Assembly: GCA_964562685.1 (NCBI GenBank)
Contig: CAZLUP010000042.1
Span: 1-39,818, forward strand
Direction of reading: 5' to 3'
DNA length: 39,818 nucleotides
DNA from: Stanieria sp964562685
GTDB taxonomy: Bacteria; Cyanobacteriota; Cyanobacteriia; Cyanobacteriales; Xenococcaceae
A program made the translations under genes and the position numbers. Shown piece by piece: positions 1 through 8,580 of this stretch; position 1 is the first letter of the stretch, and every line of letters begins with the position of its first letter. The notes beneath the pieces are model-generated. The model was not told the origin of the DNA, ran no database searches, and saw only the letters and a program-made list of their open reading frames with translations.

Positions 1-44
1 GAACAAGAAAAGCCGTCCTAAAAGGACGGGGTTTTAGACCCAAA
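1..44. mobile_element. Possible end of an IS200/IS605-like element (partial)
   Basis: A hairpin, CCGTCCT (13-19) / AGGACGG (23-29) with loop AAA, lies directly next to the point (about 45) where the neighbouring minus-strand gene stops looking like its family. Subterminal hairpins of this kind, often with a CCGTCC...GGACGG stem, occur at the ends of cyanobacterial IS200/IS605 (TnpA/TnpB) elements. No transposase is visible because the window begins here. It could instead be a plain terminator hairpin. The element call is inference. Confidence 0.35.
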
Positions 45-383
45 TTTCTGATAACGACGTTTAGGTGTAAGTTCTTGCTTTTGCCAATCAGAAAAAGGAT
101 GAGTTCCCGCTGCTGCGATCGCATTTCCATCTTGTTTAGCTGCTTCGATCACTGCTTGACGACAGTGAGCTAACTCCTGATGTACTTCGGCTAATGATTG
201 ACAAACTACTGTGGCGATTTCTACTTGAGAAAGGTACATTTCTGGCTGTACCACTTCTTTTTCTAGAGTTTTTCGCGCATAACCAATTATTTGCTCGGCT
301 CGACCACAAAGTTCACCCGTTTGCGGATTAATAATTTGATATTCTTCTTCAACACCAATCGTAAATTCTTCTGATTCTTTCAT
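18..383 (-). pseudogene. Truncated glutamate-cysteine ligase type 2 (GCS2/YbdK-like carboxylate-amine ligase), N-terminal part
   Basis: This encodes only the first ~113 residues of a GCS2-family carboxylate-amine ligase, a family of about 370-390 residues that joins glutamate to an amine such as cysteine using ATP. The start FTIGVEEEYQIINPQTGEL is the family's typical N-terminal strand with the acidic EEEYQ motif, followed by the helical VEIATVVCQSLAEVHQEL segment and the AAAGTHPFSDWQ loop. After RRYQK (codon ending near 45) the frame reads eight unrelated residues and stops at 18-20, beside a hairpin. The rest of the enzyme is missing, so the product is almost certainly inactive. The break looks like an insertion or rearrangement junction. 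The family call is firm; the mechanism is inferred. Confidence 0.8.
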
Positions 384-554
384 GTTTAAAGAATTTATTT
401 AAATCTTATAAGACCAAAATAAATCCTTCTGTTTGCTTAAATGTATATCTCAAGAAATAATTTGTATAATCATAGCCTGAGAGATAGCTTTAACGATCTT
501 TAAAGCAATTTATACTTAAAAAACCGAAAAAATCAATCAATTAAATCATTTTAC

Positions 555-1370
555 CTAAATTTCTTCTGGGTATGGCAGAGGAAAAGTTTCGCCTGCTAAA
601 TAAGCATCAAAGTTTTTTTCAAAATCTAGCCATGAAGTGATACTTTTTACCTGTGAGAAAGATTTTGGTGCATTTTTATGTAAAGGCACGCGAGTATTAA
701 TTTCATCTTTTAATAATTGGGGTAATTCATCAAAACCACCAACTTTACTGCCATAACCACTATATATTAGTTGTCCTTTGCGATCGCCCATTTTCATCCA
801 CGGAACCCAAGGACCAATCCGATCCCAGCAAAGTTTCAGTTTAGAAACGGAAAAGATTGCGGGATTCCAAAGTTCTTTAGTCGAAACAGTTAATTTAAAC
901 AGTTCTGCTGCCTGATAAGTTGGATCTGGGCTATAATCAGCAAATTTTGGCTCATTAGCAAGAGGATTAGGATAGGTAGAAAATAGATCGAATACAAAAG
1001 TGGTATTGTCTTCATCTACTTGAGCAGGAAATTTGCCTTTAAAACAACCCTGTACGGGATTATTAGCGACGTGCATTACTGTGAGTAATTCTCCTGTCCA
1101 AGGATTTTCCCATTTGTGTAAAACTTCCTCTGTCTCTGGATGAAGGTAATAAGTTAGTTCTCTGGAAGTAAAATTCCAACTTTCTCCTTCTGTGGGAATA
1201 CATCTGCTAACGTTCATGCCTAACATTTTAAAAAGACGATTGCTTTGTTCACCAGGAACACAAGCGTAAATTGACCCCGTCCAGATTAAGAAAGTCGATT
1301 GATTAGGATCGAGAGATGAGCGTGTCTTTACCCAGTACCGAGCATCAAAGTTTTGACTTTTAGTAACCAT
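555..1370 (-). CDS. DUF1838 family protein
   Basis: A 271-residue protein that I recognise as DUF1838, a family of unknown function found in cyanobacteria and proteobacteria. Typical features are SSLDPNQSTFLIWTGSIYACVPGE near residues 18-42, an aromatic-rich centre (TYYLHPETEEVLHKWENPWTGE, about 73-94) and the WDRIGPWVPWMKMGD stretch near 182-196. There is no signal peptide or membrane segment, so it is probably soluble. The start is well supported: a strong GGAGGA ribosome binding site (complement of 1379-1384) lies 8-14 bases upstream of the ATG. It begins only 50 bases after the stop of the PucC-like transporter on the same strand, so the two probably form one transcript. No catalytic role can be assigned. 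Confidence 0.75.
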   Translation of the reverse strand: MVTKSQNFDARYWVKTRSSLDPNQSTFLIWTGSIYACVPGEQSNRLFKMLGMNVSRCIPTEGESWNFTSRELTYYLHPETEEVLHKWENPWTGELLTVMHVANNPVQGCFKGKFPAQVDEDNTTFVFDLFSTYPNPLANEPKFADYSPDPTYQAAELFKLTVSTKELWNPAIFSVSKLKLCWDRIGPWVPWMKMGDRKGQLIYSGYGSKVGGFDELPQLLKDEINTRVPLHKNAPKSFSQVKSITSWLDFEKNFDAYLAGETFPLPYPEEI

Positions 1371-1420
1371 CTACAGATTCCTCCATGGTTGAGTTTGAGG
1401 GTCAGGTTTAAGTTGGCTAA

Positions 1421-2881
1421 CTAACCATCCAAATCCCCTTCCATCACAGTTGCGATCGCTTTTCTGGTGGTATTTTGAAATTCGACTACATTAACTCGGT
1501 TTAAAAGTCCAATGGCGAGGATCATTCCTACTGCTTGAATTGCAAAAACTAAACCATAAGCTAAGACAGGGACAGTAAAAATTGCTTTACCCAAATCTAA
1601 AACTACTCCGCCAGCAACCGTAGCTAAAGCTCTCGACATAGCTTGTGCTAATCCCCAAGCACCAATAAAAGTTCCAGCAGTTTTGGCTGCGGTTAGATCA
1701 AGCATTAAACTAATTCCACCGATGGTAGCAACTCCTGCTGCAATGCCAAATAAAACCATTGTCATCTTGAGAATCATTTCGTTTTGAGTAAAACCCGATA
1801 AAATGATCAACATGAAGCAAACAGCCACCAAAAGACAACCGATTTTGGTAGTTCGTTTTTTACCCAAACGAGGAATAATCAAAAAACCTGTCGTTCCATA
1901 ACCCAATAAAATACCAATTCCCCAATAAGAATTGAGTTTAGTCGTATCGGCGATGGACATCCCAAAAACTTCACCACCATAGGGTTCTAAAACTGCTTCC
2001 TGCATAAATAAACTGATAGTAAACAAAGCCAAAAAGCAGAAAAATATACCCGTTTGAGGACTAGCAGTAAGAATTTTTAAAGCTTGTCTTAAAGTAATAC
2101 TATCTTCCCGATTATTAGCAGAAGAACGCGCCGAAAAACGCGAATACTTTTGTTCTACTTGCCAAGTAGCAATTAAAGCTAAAGCGATTACCAAAAAAGG
2201 AACAAAACTAAAGACAGAATTAATTGGAGCTTGTAAATTTTCTAAAGGAATTTGACCAGCTTGGACACCACCCGCTTCAATTTGTTTCAGAATAATACTA
2301 CCAGTAATACCACCAATTACAATTCCTACCATCAACATCGACCAAACAACCGCGACAATTTTGGGGCGATTATCTTCATCAGAAATATCAACCAGTAGGG
2401 CAGTGAAAGGAGTTGAACTAGAACTGACAGCTAATCCATAAATAGCCATAATCAAAGCCAATAATCCAGTCCAGCCAATTGTTTGAGTATTCCAAAGCCA
2501 ACCTTGATTAGCTTTTGCTATGGCTCCTAGTTGCCAAACTACTTGTACTGCTAAAAATACTGCGATGCTAAATACAATTGCACCTAGTAAAACATAGCCC
2601 GTACGATGTCTACCAAAAATTGGTTTAGTATCAGATAACTGTCCAAACCAAACTCTAGCAGGAGCGACAAATTGAGACATCGCTAAAGTTCCCGCGGTAA
2701 TAGTGGCAGGAATACCTAATTCGCTAATCATTACCCGATTAAGTACAGCTAAAGTCAAAACTGCCATTAATCCTAAAGCAAGATTAAATAAACCAAGGCG
2801 AAATACGGCGAGCATTCCTACTTGGCGAGTTGGAGGATTAATTGCTGGTGAAGAAGGATCAGAAAAATTATCTGTAGTCAT
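1421..2881 (-). CDS. BCD/PucC-family MFS transporter (light-harvesting-complex delivery type)
   Basis: A 486-residue membrane protein with about twelve hydrophobic segments, matching the BCD (PucC/LhaA) branch of the major facilitator superfamily. In purple bacteria PucC helps assemble light-harvesting complexes; cyanobacterial homologues are thought to move pigments or small chlorophyll-binding proteins in the thylakoid membrane. The N-terminus FRLGLFNLALGLMAVLTLAVLNRVMISELGIPA (about 27-59), the FVAPARVWFGQLSDTKPIFGRHRTGYVLLG loop (about 71-100) and the SSSSTPFTALLVDISDEDNRPKIVAVVWSMLMVGIV region (about 153-188) are typical of it. It precedes the DUF1838 gene with a 50-base gap. The substrate is not known from sequence. 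Confidence 0.88.
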   Translation of the reverse strand: MTTDNFSDPSSPAINPPTRQVGMLAVFRLGLFNLALGLMAVLTLAVLNRVMISELGIPATITAGTLAMSQFVAPARVWFGQLSDTKPIFGRHRTGYVLLGAIVFSIAVFLAVQVVWQLGAIAKANQGWLWNTQTIGWTGLLALIMAIYGLAVSSSSTPFTALLVDISDEDNRPKIVAVVWSMLMVGIVIGGITGSIILKQIEAGGVQAGQIPLENLQAPINSVFSFVPFLVIALALIATWQVEQKYSRFSARSSANNREDSITLRQALKILTASPQTGIFFCFLALFTISLFMQEAVLEPYGGEVFGMSIADTTKLNSYWGIGILLGYGTTGFLIIPRLGKKRTTKIGCLLVAVCFMLIILSGFTQNEMILKMTMVLFGIAAGVATIGGISLMLDLTAAKTAGTFIGAWGLAQAMSRALATVAGGVVLDLGKAIFTVPVLAYGLVFAIQAVGMILAIGLLNRVNVVEFQNTTRKAIATVMEGDLDG

Positions 2882-3137
2882 TTTTTGTCAGTTTTTTATC
2901 TTGTTAAGTGCTACTGCGAGTCTATAGTGATTCGCTGATTCGATTCTCTTACCATTTTCGCGATTGGCAAAAAAGTAGGGCATCAAGAACAGAAATTTTG
3001 TAACTTAACTTGGCGATTAACTATAAACAGTTTTCTAATTAATTTACCAACTCTTGTAGTCACTGTTATAGATAATCAAGTATCAAAAACCATCAACCAT
3101 TGAAATCGCTGTCTAATAGTAGAGGAGATCGCTTATT

Positions 3138-4087
3138 TTAGGGCAAGAAGCGTAGTAAACGAAAATAAAACTCAGAGTTAGGGTCTTCTGAAGTATCACA
3201 TTGATAAATTTTCTTTACTTTAAATTTATTTTCTTTCTCAATTAAATCCAGCCACTCTTGAGGAGGATTGAGTATAAATATGTCGCTAAAAACTCGATCT
3301 CTTTTCCGAAGATAGAGTCGATCTACCAAGCGAATAGTAATATTTTGATTAGTTAAACTGTGGTTAATTGAGATTAAATTTAACAATTGTATAACATTAT
3401 CAAAGTAAGTAATAACTAAAGGTTTTGCTGATTTATTAATAATCTCAGCAATCGGAATATTTTGTCGATTAAAACCTTGAATTGACCAGAATGAAGATGC
3501 ATTAATTATTGAACAGTAAATTACACCTATTGATAAAATTATTACTAAAAAAAACTGCCAGCTTTTTTTTGATAATATTCTATTTGATTTCTTAATAATT
3601 TGAGAATAAATTAGGTTAACAATAGACAATTCAATGCCTATATAACAGGGAATTAAATATCTCGGAACAGTAGAACGCATACCCCCGAAAATTAAATCTG
3701 GTAAGACAAGTGCTAAAGCCGTAGTTAAAATTAAAGGCAATATAAATGACCAAATTGACTTAGAAGAATTACGAATAAGAAAATCAAAAGAATATAAGAT
3801 TAATGCCCAAAATTGGGATATTGAAATTTATTTAAATCTTTAATGGTAAGATCCTTGTCTTTCCAAACTTCTACCTGCTCAACAACATCTTGCTTAGAAT
3901 AACCAGCACTATGAATTGAGTTGAATACTTCGTCATACCAATAGAGTTTTTTATCAAGATTGGCAAAGCGAAAAAAAATACCAATTACTAAGACAATAAC
4001 AATTAAAAATCGCCAAGACTTGGGAGGTAGCTGGCAAAGCCTATCTTTAGCTAGCGGTTTTATTGAATTTTTCAGTTGACTAATCAT
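3138..4087 (-). pseudogene. GT39-like membrane glycosyltransferase with internal deletion and frameshift
   Basis: Two pieces of one gene lie in different frames. The upstream piece (4087-3800, 95 residues) is the N-terminus of a glycosyltransferase-39/ArnT-like protein: one membrane helix followed by RFANLDKKLYWYDEVF, the loop with the catalytic-type acidic residue. The downstream piece reads QFWALILYSF from about 3820 and continues in a second frame to 3138; it holds C-terminal helices and the MRSTVPRYLIPCYIG segment. Such proteins are usually about 500 residues, so roughly 200 central residues and several helices are missing. The join lies near 3805-3825, and the downstream frame closes just before it, so a non-triplet deletion is more likely than two genes. 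The product is presumed non-functional. Confidence 0.75.
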
Positions 4088-4254
4088 AGCTTGAAAAGAT
4101 TTAAGTAAATTCTTTTAACACAATATCAATCGCATTTACAAATAATTGTCTTTTTTGTATATTTTCATCTAAGTAGTTACTTAATTTTAGTTACTGGATC
4201 GAGTATTAACTAACCAATAAAAGGAAGCCGAATGGAAAAACAATACGATATAGT

Positions 4255-4293
4255 AAAAAAAAACCTTATTTTGTCTTAAATGACTCAATAAGG
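4255..4293 (-). terminator. Rho-independent terminator (minus strand)
   Basis: CCTTATT (4264-4270) and AATAAGG (4287-4293) form a stem whose loop can fold further (GTC/GAC). On the minus strand the stem is followed by nine T (complement of 4255-4263). It would end transcripts coming from the epimerase gene at 4564-5487. Confidence 0.55.
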
Positions 4294-4386
4294 CTAAATG
4301 TTTGATTTTTAAAACTTAAGTAATTTTATTCAATTTAAAAGTTGATAATTTAGCATTAACTAATCACCAAGAATGGCAATTTCGGT

Positions 4387-4436
4387 GCAGCAGAGGCGCG
4401 TAGCGGTCAGCTTCGCTGGCTGCGGAGCAGATCGCT
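4387..4436. repeat. GC-rich interspersed repeat
   Basis: A short GC-rich island in an otherwise AT-rich 476-base gap (4088-4563). It contains CAGAGGCGCGTAGCGG, a small CAGC-TTC-GCTG hairpin and GCGGAGCAGATCGC. Fragments with similar words (AGGCG, CGAAG, CGCCTC) recur near 11281 and 26918 in this window. It resembles the dispersed palindromic repeats of many cyanobacteria. The rest of the gap shows only the terminator at 4255-4293. Confidence 0.5.
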
Positions 4437-4563
4437 ATATAGTTAGCAATTATGAATTATAGCAACCGAACTATAGCTTAAGACACCTGAACCTCTCTGT
4501 CTCTGGTATGCCTCTGCGCGAAACTATTCTATCGTCCTAATCTTTAATTCAACTGCTATAAAA

Positions 4564-5487
4564 CTAAACTGAAGCAATAACTTCTTTTAAAGCCGATCTA
4601 AGTTCGGGATATTGATACTGAAACCCAAGTTGTTGAGTTTGCTTCGGTAAAACTTGTTGTCCTTCTAAAACAACTTTTGCTCCATCTCCTAACAATAACT
4701 CTAAAACAAATTCAGGAACGGGCAACCAAGAAGGACGATTCATGACTTCTCCTAAAATCTGACAAAATTGAGCCATGCGAACGGGATTGGGTGCAGTGGC
4801 GTTATATACGCCCTTCATATCAGCATTATTCAAAGCGGTAATAATTAAATTAACTAAATCTTCGCGGTGAATCCAAGAAAACCATTGACGACCAGTACCA
4901 ATTGGGCCACCTGCAAACATTTTAAATGGGCCAATCATTTTACCTAAAGCACCACCATTACCAAGCACAATGCCCACACGAACAATAACTAATCTTACTC
5001 CTGCCTCTTGGACTTTTTGAGCTTCTGCCTCCCATGCTTTACACACTTCAGCTAAAAAATCATTTCCTGGGGAGCTATTTTCATCAAAAGTGGCGGTTTC
5101 ACTAGTGCCATAGTAACCAATTGCCGAACCACTAATTAAAACTTGCGGTTTTACTTCAGCTTGTTTGATTGCTTCTACTATTTTTTGAGTCCCTATTTTG
5201 CGACTCTCCAGAATTTCTTGCTTATGCTGCGCTGTCCAACGTTCAGAAATTGGTTCACCAGCTAAATTAATCACTGCATCACAACCGTCAATTACTTTTT
5301 GCCAATCTCCAGATTGTTTAGGACTATACTGAACTATTTCTACCTTGGAAAAAGCAGAAGAGGGGAAAACTTTTTTAGCTTTGTCTGGATTCCGAGTTAA
5401 TACTAAAATTTGATGTTCGTCTTGATTAAGTCGTTCGACTAGACGACTACCAACAAATCCCGTTGCTCCAGTAATTGCTATTTTCAT
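4564..5487 (-). CDS. TIGR01777 family NAD(P)-dependent epimerase (SulA/GC1-like)
   Basis: A 307-residue extended short-chain dehydrogenase. The N-terminus MKIAITGATGFVGSRLVERL carries the GxxGxxG nucleotide-binding motif (residues 7-13). DAVINLAGEPISERWTAQHKQEI (about 90-112) and the GSAIGYYG segment (about 140-147) are signatures of TIGR01777, and the last ~50 residues (NRPSWLPVPEFVLELLLGDGAKVVLEGQQV) form the DUF1731 tail. Cyanobacterial and plastid members have been called SulA or GIANT CHLOROPLAST 1 and linked to cell or plastid division, but their substrate is unknown. Length is normal for the family. It stands alone, with a likely terminator about 270 bases downstream. Confidence 0.9.
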   Translation of the reverse strand: MKIAITGATGFVGSRLVERLNQDEHQILVLTRNPDKAKKVFPSSAFSKVEIVQYSPKQSGDWQKVIDGCDAVINLAGEPISERWTAQHKQEILESRKIGTQKIVEAIKQAEVKPQVLISGSAIGYYGTSETATFDENSSPGNDFLAEVCKAWEAEAQKVQEAGVRLVIVRVGIVLGNGGALGKMIGPFKMFAGGPIGTGRQWFSWIHREDLVNLIITALNNADMKGVYNATAPNPVRMAQFCQILGEVMNRPSWLPVPEFVLELLLGDGAKVVLEGQQVLPKQTQQLGFQYQYPELRSALKEVIASV

Positions 5488-5620
5488 TATTGAAAAATTA
5501 TTAAAAGTTATTTTGATAGATAAGTAATTCTTTTCTTATTTTAAAGACAATCGAGCTTATTTTTCGCCTCGGGCATTTCTCTAGCTTCAGCCTCACGAGT
5601 ATAAAAATATCTATCTCAAT

Positions 5621-5842
5621 TTATCCTTTATCTAAGGCACGTCGAAAATCGGTTTCTAATCGTAGATGATTTACCACTTCAATATGCAAGGTTTCGTCAA
5701 ATAGTTCGTGTCTACTTTTCCCTAAGGCTTTAGCTTTATACATCGCAATATCGGCATTGCGTAATAACTCTTCTGAAGAGTCGCAACTAAGATCGCTTAA
5801 AGCAATACCAATACTGGCACTAGTAAACACTTCTCTTTGTTA
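5621..5842 (-). pseudogene. Remnant of a GGDEF-EAL signalling protein
   Basis: About 73 codons read REVFTSASIGIALS...LLRNADIAMYKAKALGKSRHELFD...LRLETDFRRAL. This is the end of a diguanylate cyclase (GGDEF) domain plus the linker that normally leads into an EAL domain. The GGDEF catalytic motif itself and the whole EAL domain are missing. A TAA lies just upstream of the conserved part, and a stop follows LDKG at 5621, where a full protein would continue into EAL. It abuts the SPFH gene on the other strand. A GTG at 5828-5830 would permit a 69-residue peptide, but it is best read as debris. Confidence 0.75.
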
Positions 5843-5887
5843 ATTTTTAATTTTTTATTTTTATTAAGTTTGATAAACGGGGTGGCT

Positions 5888-6811
5888 ATGGAATTTATTT
5901 TTACTACTATTACTGCTTTAATTTCTTTTATAATTGCTTTGAATCAGCCAGGAGTAGCTGGAGAAAAAAATCAAAAGTTAGTACATTCAATAGGATTATT
6001 AATTGGTACTGTCGCTGCGCTTGCTACTATTTATCAATTAATTTTTCGCTTTCTGATTATTATTCCTGCTGGTACAGTTGGGGTAGTAGAAACTTTTGGC
6101 AAAGTATCAGAACAAACTCTTAATCCTCGAGTAAACTGGGTTAGTCCATTTAGTAATGTAGTGGAATATTCTACCCGTATTAAAGATATTAAAGAAACAG
6201 TAAATACTACTTCTTCTGAAGGATTAAGTTTGGATATTGATGTTAGTCTACAATATCGACTTGAACCTCAAAAAGCAGTATTAGTATATAACAATATTGG
6301 TCTTAAGGAAGAAGAAATTTTAATCTCTCGCTTTCGTTCAGTTATTCGCGAAATTACTGCTAGTCATGAAGCTAAAGATATTTATGGAGCCAAACGACAA
6401 GAAATTGCTCAACTTTTACATCAAGAACTTAGTAAACAATTAAATCCTTTAGGTTTTATTGTCGAAGAAAGTTTATTGAGAAAAGTAATTTTACCAGAAA
6501 ACATTCAAGCAGCAATTCAGCAAAAAATTGAAGCCGAACAAGAAAGCGATCGCCAGCAATTTATTAATCAAAAAAAGCGACAAGAATTAGAGTTTGAAAT
6601 CGAAAAAGCTAAGAAAGAAGCCGAACGTCAAAAAATTGAAGCTCAAGGTACCGCAGAAGCACAAAAATTAATTTCTCAAAGTTTAACCCAACAAGTTTTA
6701 GAATTAAAAGCAATTGAAGCGACTCAAAAACTAGCAGAATCTCAAAATACTAAAGTAGTTATTGTTGGGCGTAGTGAGGATGGTTTACCTTTAATTTTAC
6801 AAAATCCTTAG
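5888..6811 (+). CDS. SPFH/prohibitin-like membrane protein
   Basis: From the ATG at 5888 (preceded by GGGGTGG) this gives 307 residues; an upstream TTG at 5837 would add 17, but the ATG fits better. Two hydrophobic segments lie in the first ~70 residues, followed by IIIPAGTVGVVETFGKVSEQTLNPRVNW, the typical opening of an SPFH (stomatin/prohibitin/flotillin/HflK) domain, which spans about 65-250. The long charged stretch rich in Glu, Lys, Gln and Ala (about 220-275) should form a coiled coil that drives oligomer formation. Such proteins build scaffolds at the membrane and often control proteases such as FtsH. No protease partner is adjacent, so its client is unknown. Confidence 0.85.
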   Translation: MEFIFTTITALISFIIALNQPGVAGEKNQKLVHSIGLLIGTVAALATIYQLIFRFLIIIPAGTVGVVETFGKVSEQTLNPRVNWVSPFSNVVEYSTRIKDIKETVNTTSSEGLSLDIDVSLQYRLEPQKAVLVYNNIGLKEEEILISRFRSVIREITASHEAKDIYGAKRQEIAQLLHQELSKQLNPLGFIVEESLLRKVILPENIQAAIQQKIEAEQESDRQQFINQKKRQELEFEIEKAKKEAERQKIEAQGTAEAQKLISQSLTQQVLELKAIEATQKLAESQNTKVVIVGRSEDGLPLILQNP

Positions 6812-6874
6812 TTTTAGTAATTAATTGTGAATCACCAATTAAGTTGATTCAGCAACTATTTTTCTGAATTTCGT

Positions 6875-7318
6875 CTAATAGTTTTTTAATTCCTTGAATG
6901 AAGATGTTAAAACTGTATGATTTCTATATTTTTGATTATTCTGCAATTTTTTTAGTTTACCTGATTTTAAATTTAATCCCTGTTCTACAGCAGCTAAATC
7001 TCCTAAAAACCATGATTCTAATTCATGACAAGCAATTCTAATCAAAATATCTGATTTATTGCCTTTTTGACATAATTCTAATAATTGTTGTTTAACTTGT
7101 TTACAATCGGCTGAATCTTTATCTCTAACAATAATAAATTTTGCTGGCTGATTCCAAGCTTTTAATTTTCGAGGAATAGATTTTTCTAAATCTTGTTTTC
7201 CTTCATGAGCAATACATCGATAGCGAAGATTTGAAGGAATTAGTTTGGGTAACAAAACTTCAAGTGTTTCTTTCATAGAAAGTTCTTCTAGTAAAAAAAT
7301 TAACTCAAAATCATTCAT
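6875..7318 (-). CDS. DUF4276 (TOPRIM-like) protein, probably C-terminally shortened
   Basis: The ATG at 7318 overlaps the stop of the upstream ATPase gene as TAATG, so the two are translationally coupled; a start further upstream inside the ATPase gene is unlikely. The 147 residues show FLLEELSMKETLEVLLPKL (acidic pair E11/E12), VRDKDSADC (D66, D68) and IACHELESWFLGDLAAVE (about 94-109), all typical of DUF4276. A glutamate followed by a DxD is the layout of the TOPRIM nuclease/primase fold. Members often sit next to an AAA ATPase in defence islands, like OLD and PARIS pairs. Family proteins usually run on for several dozen residues past ELKNY, whereas here a TAG ends the frame, so it may be truncated. 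Nuclease function is inference. Confidence 0.7.
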   Translation of the reverse strand: MNDFELIFLLEELSMKETLEVLLPKLIPSNLRYRCIAHEGKQDLEKSIPRKLKAWNQPAKFIIVRDKDSADCKQVKQQLLELCQKGNKSDILIRIACHELESWFLGDLAAVEQGLNLKSGKLKKLQNNQKYRNHTVLTSSFKELKNY

Positions 7319-8502
7319 TATGGATTTGCTTCTCCAAATAATCCCTGTTTCCAAAGATAACCTGGTAAATCTCCTTCATCAACTAAATTTTTAAGTAATT
7401 TGTTATCAGCAGCGCGATAAATTTTAGTAATTCCTGCATGTTTTTCTAGCCAACAAATATTATTTAAATCAATAGCATTAAGAAAATCAGGTGAATGAGT
7501 AGTTACAAAAACTTGTCCTTCTTGTTTGGTATAAGATGCAAATTCTTCTGCTAATTCAGCCAGTAAAGATGGATACAATTGATTTTCAGGTTCTTCAACA
7601 CAAAGAAGAGGATGAGGATGAGGATCGTGCAGTAAAACTAAATAAGCAAACATCTTAATTGTGCCATCAGATACATAGCGATCAATAAATGGATCTTGAA
7701 ACGCACGATCTTGAAAACGTAAAATTAAACGACCATCTTCTGTATTTTTAGCTTCTACTTGAGAAATACCTGGAACTCTATTTTTCATTTTTTCCAGTAC
7801 AGTATTAAAAATATCTGGATGGTTTTCATATAAATATTGAGCAACTAAAGGTAAATTATCTCCTGTTGTCGATAAATGTTCTGCATAAGCAGCATCTTTA
7901 CTTCCTCTGGCAGCACTAATATGAAAATCGGAAACATACCAATTTTCAATCAATTGTCTAAAAGCAGTTGCTGCTTTAAAACGTTGAAACTGTCCCAATC
8001 CTTTAATAGCTAAAATATCTTGAGAATCAAGTATTTGTTCTTCTCTTTCTAGTTCTTCGTCAGTTTTAGCAAAATCTTCTTCATTAGTAATAGCATAACC
8101 TTGACCATACTTAAAATCGAGAAAATGAAAAGGTGAACCATAAGAACCTCTTTTGTAACGTAAGATTTCTCTTTTTACTACTGGTTTATTTTTTTCTTGT
8201 CCAATTGTTAATAAGTAGCTAACTAATCTTGGTTTATCAACAATTTTCATTCTAAATTGCATTTCAAGATGAATATCTTCCTTTTCATGTCCTCTAGTTA
8301 CAACTTCTCGATAACCTCCCCTAACTTGTAAAGCTTGACGAACATTATTTTTAAGAGCATCACTTAAAAAACCAAATACATCAAAAAATGTGCTTTTACC
8401 TGTTCCATTTGCTCCTACTAAAACACAAAAAGCAGGTAAATTATCAATTTCAATATTTTGTAAACAACGATAATTTTTGATTGTTAGAGAAACTATTTTC
8501 AT
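7318..8502 (-). CDS. AAA family (ABC-class, AAA_21/RecF-like) ATPase, putative defence component
   Basis: I chose the ATG at 8502 (394 residues) over an in-frame TTG two codons upstream. Numbering from that TTG, it has IKNYRCLQNIEI, a Walker A GANGTGKS (32-39), a VSDGT signature-like motif (279-283), a Walker B LLCVEEPE (301-308) and VTTHSPDFL with the switch histidine (H338). This is the compact SMC/RecF/OLD-type ATPase in which two heads close over ATP. The middle (about 85-275) is the family's variable insert. It is coupled by TAATG to the DUF4276 gene, and the helicase gene lies 78 bases upstream on the same strand. ATPase-plus-TOPRIM pairs sense phage and trigger nuclease action in several known systems; that role here is inferred. 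Confidence 0.85.
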   Translation of the reverse strand: MKIVSLTIKNYRCLQNIEIDNLPAFCVLVGANGTGKSTFFDVFGFLSDALKNNVRQALQVRGGYREVVTRGHEKEDIHLEMQFRMKIVDKPRLVSYLLTIGQEKNKPVVKREILRYKRGSYGSPFHFLDFKYGQGYAITNEEDFAKTDEELEREEQILDSQDILAIKGLGQFQRFKAATAFRQLIENWYVSDFHISAARGSKDAAYAEHLSTTGDNLPLVAQYLYENHPDIFNTVLEKMKNRVPGISQVEAKNTEDGRLILRFQDRAFQDPFIDRYVSDGTIKMFAYLVLLHDPHPHPLLCVEEPENQLYPSLLAELAEEFASYTKQEGQVFVTTHSPDFLNAIDLNNICWLEKHAGITKIYRAADNKLLKNLVDEGDLPGYLWKQGLFGEANP

Positions 8503-8580
8503 AAACAATAATTAATTTTAAATGTTATTTTTGTTATATTAAGTAATTTCATTATAATATCAAGGCTTTTAATTATAGAA

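Noticed and set aside
2703..2927. Plus-strand open frame of 74 codons
   Set aside because: Antisense to the 5' end of the PucC-like gene, composition follows that gene's reverse strand, no ribosome binding site or family match.
3138..4087. Two separate membrane protein genes
   Set aside because: The pieces match the start and end of one glycosyltransferase type and the second piece's frame reads upstream past its first ATG into the join.
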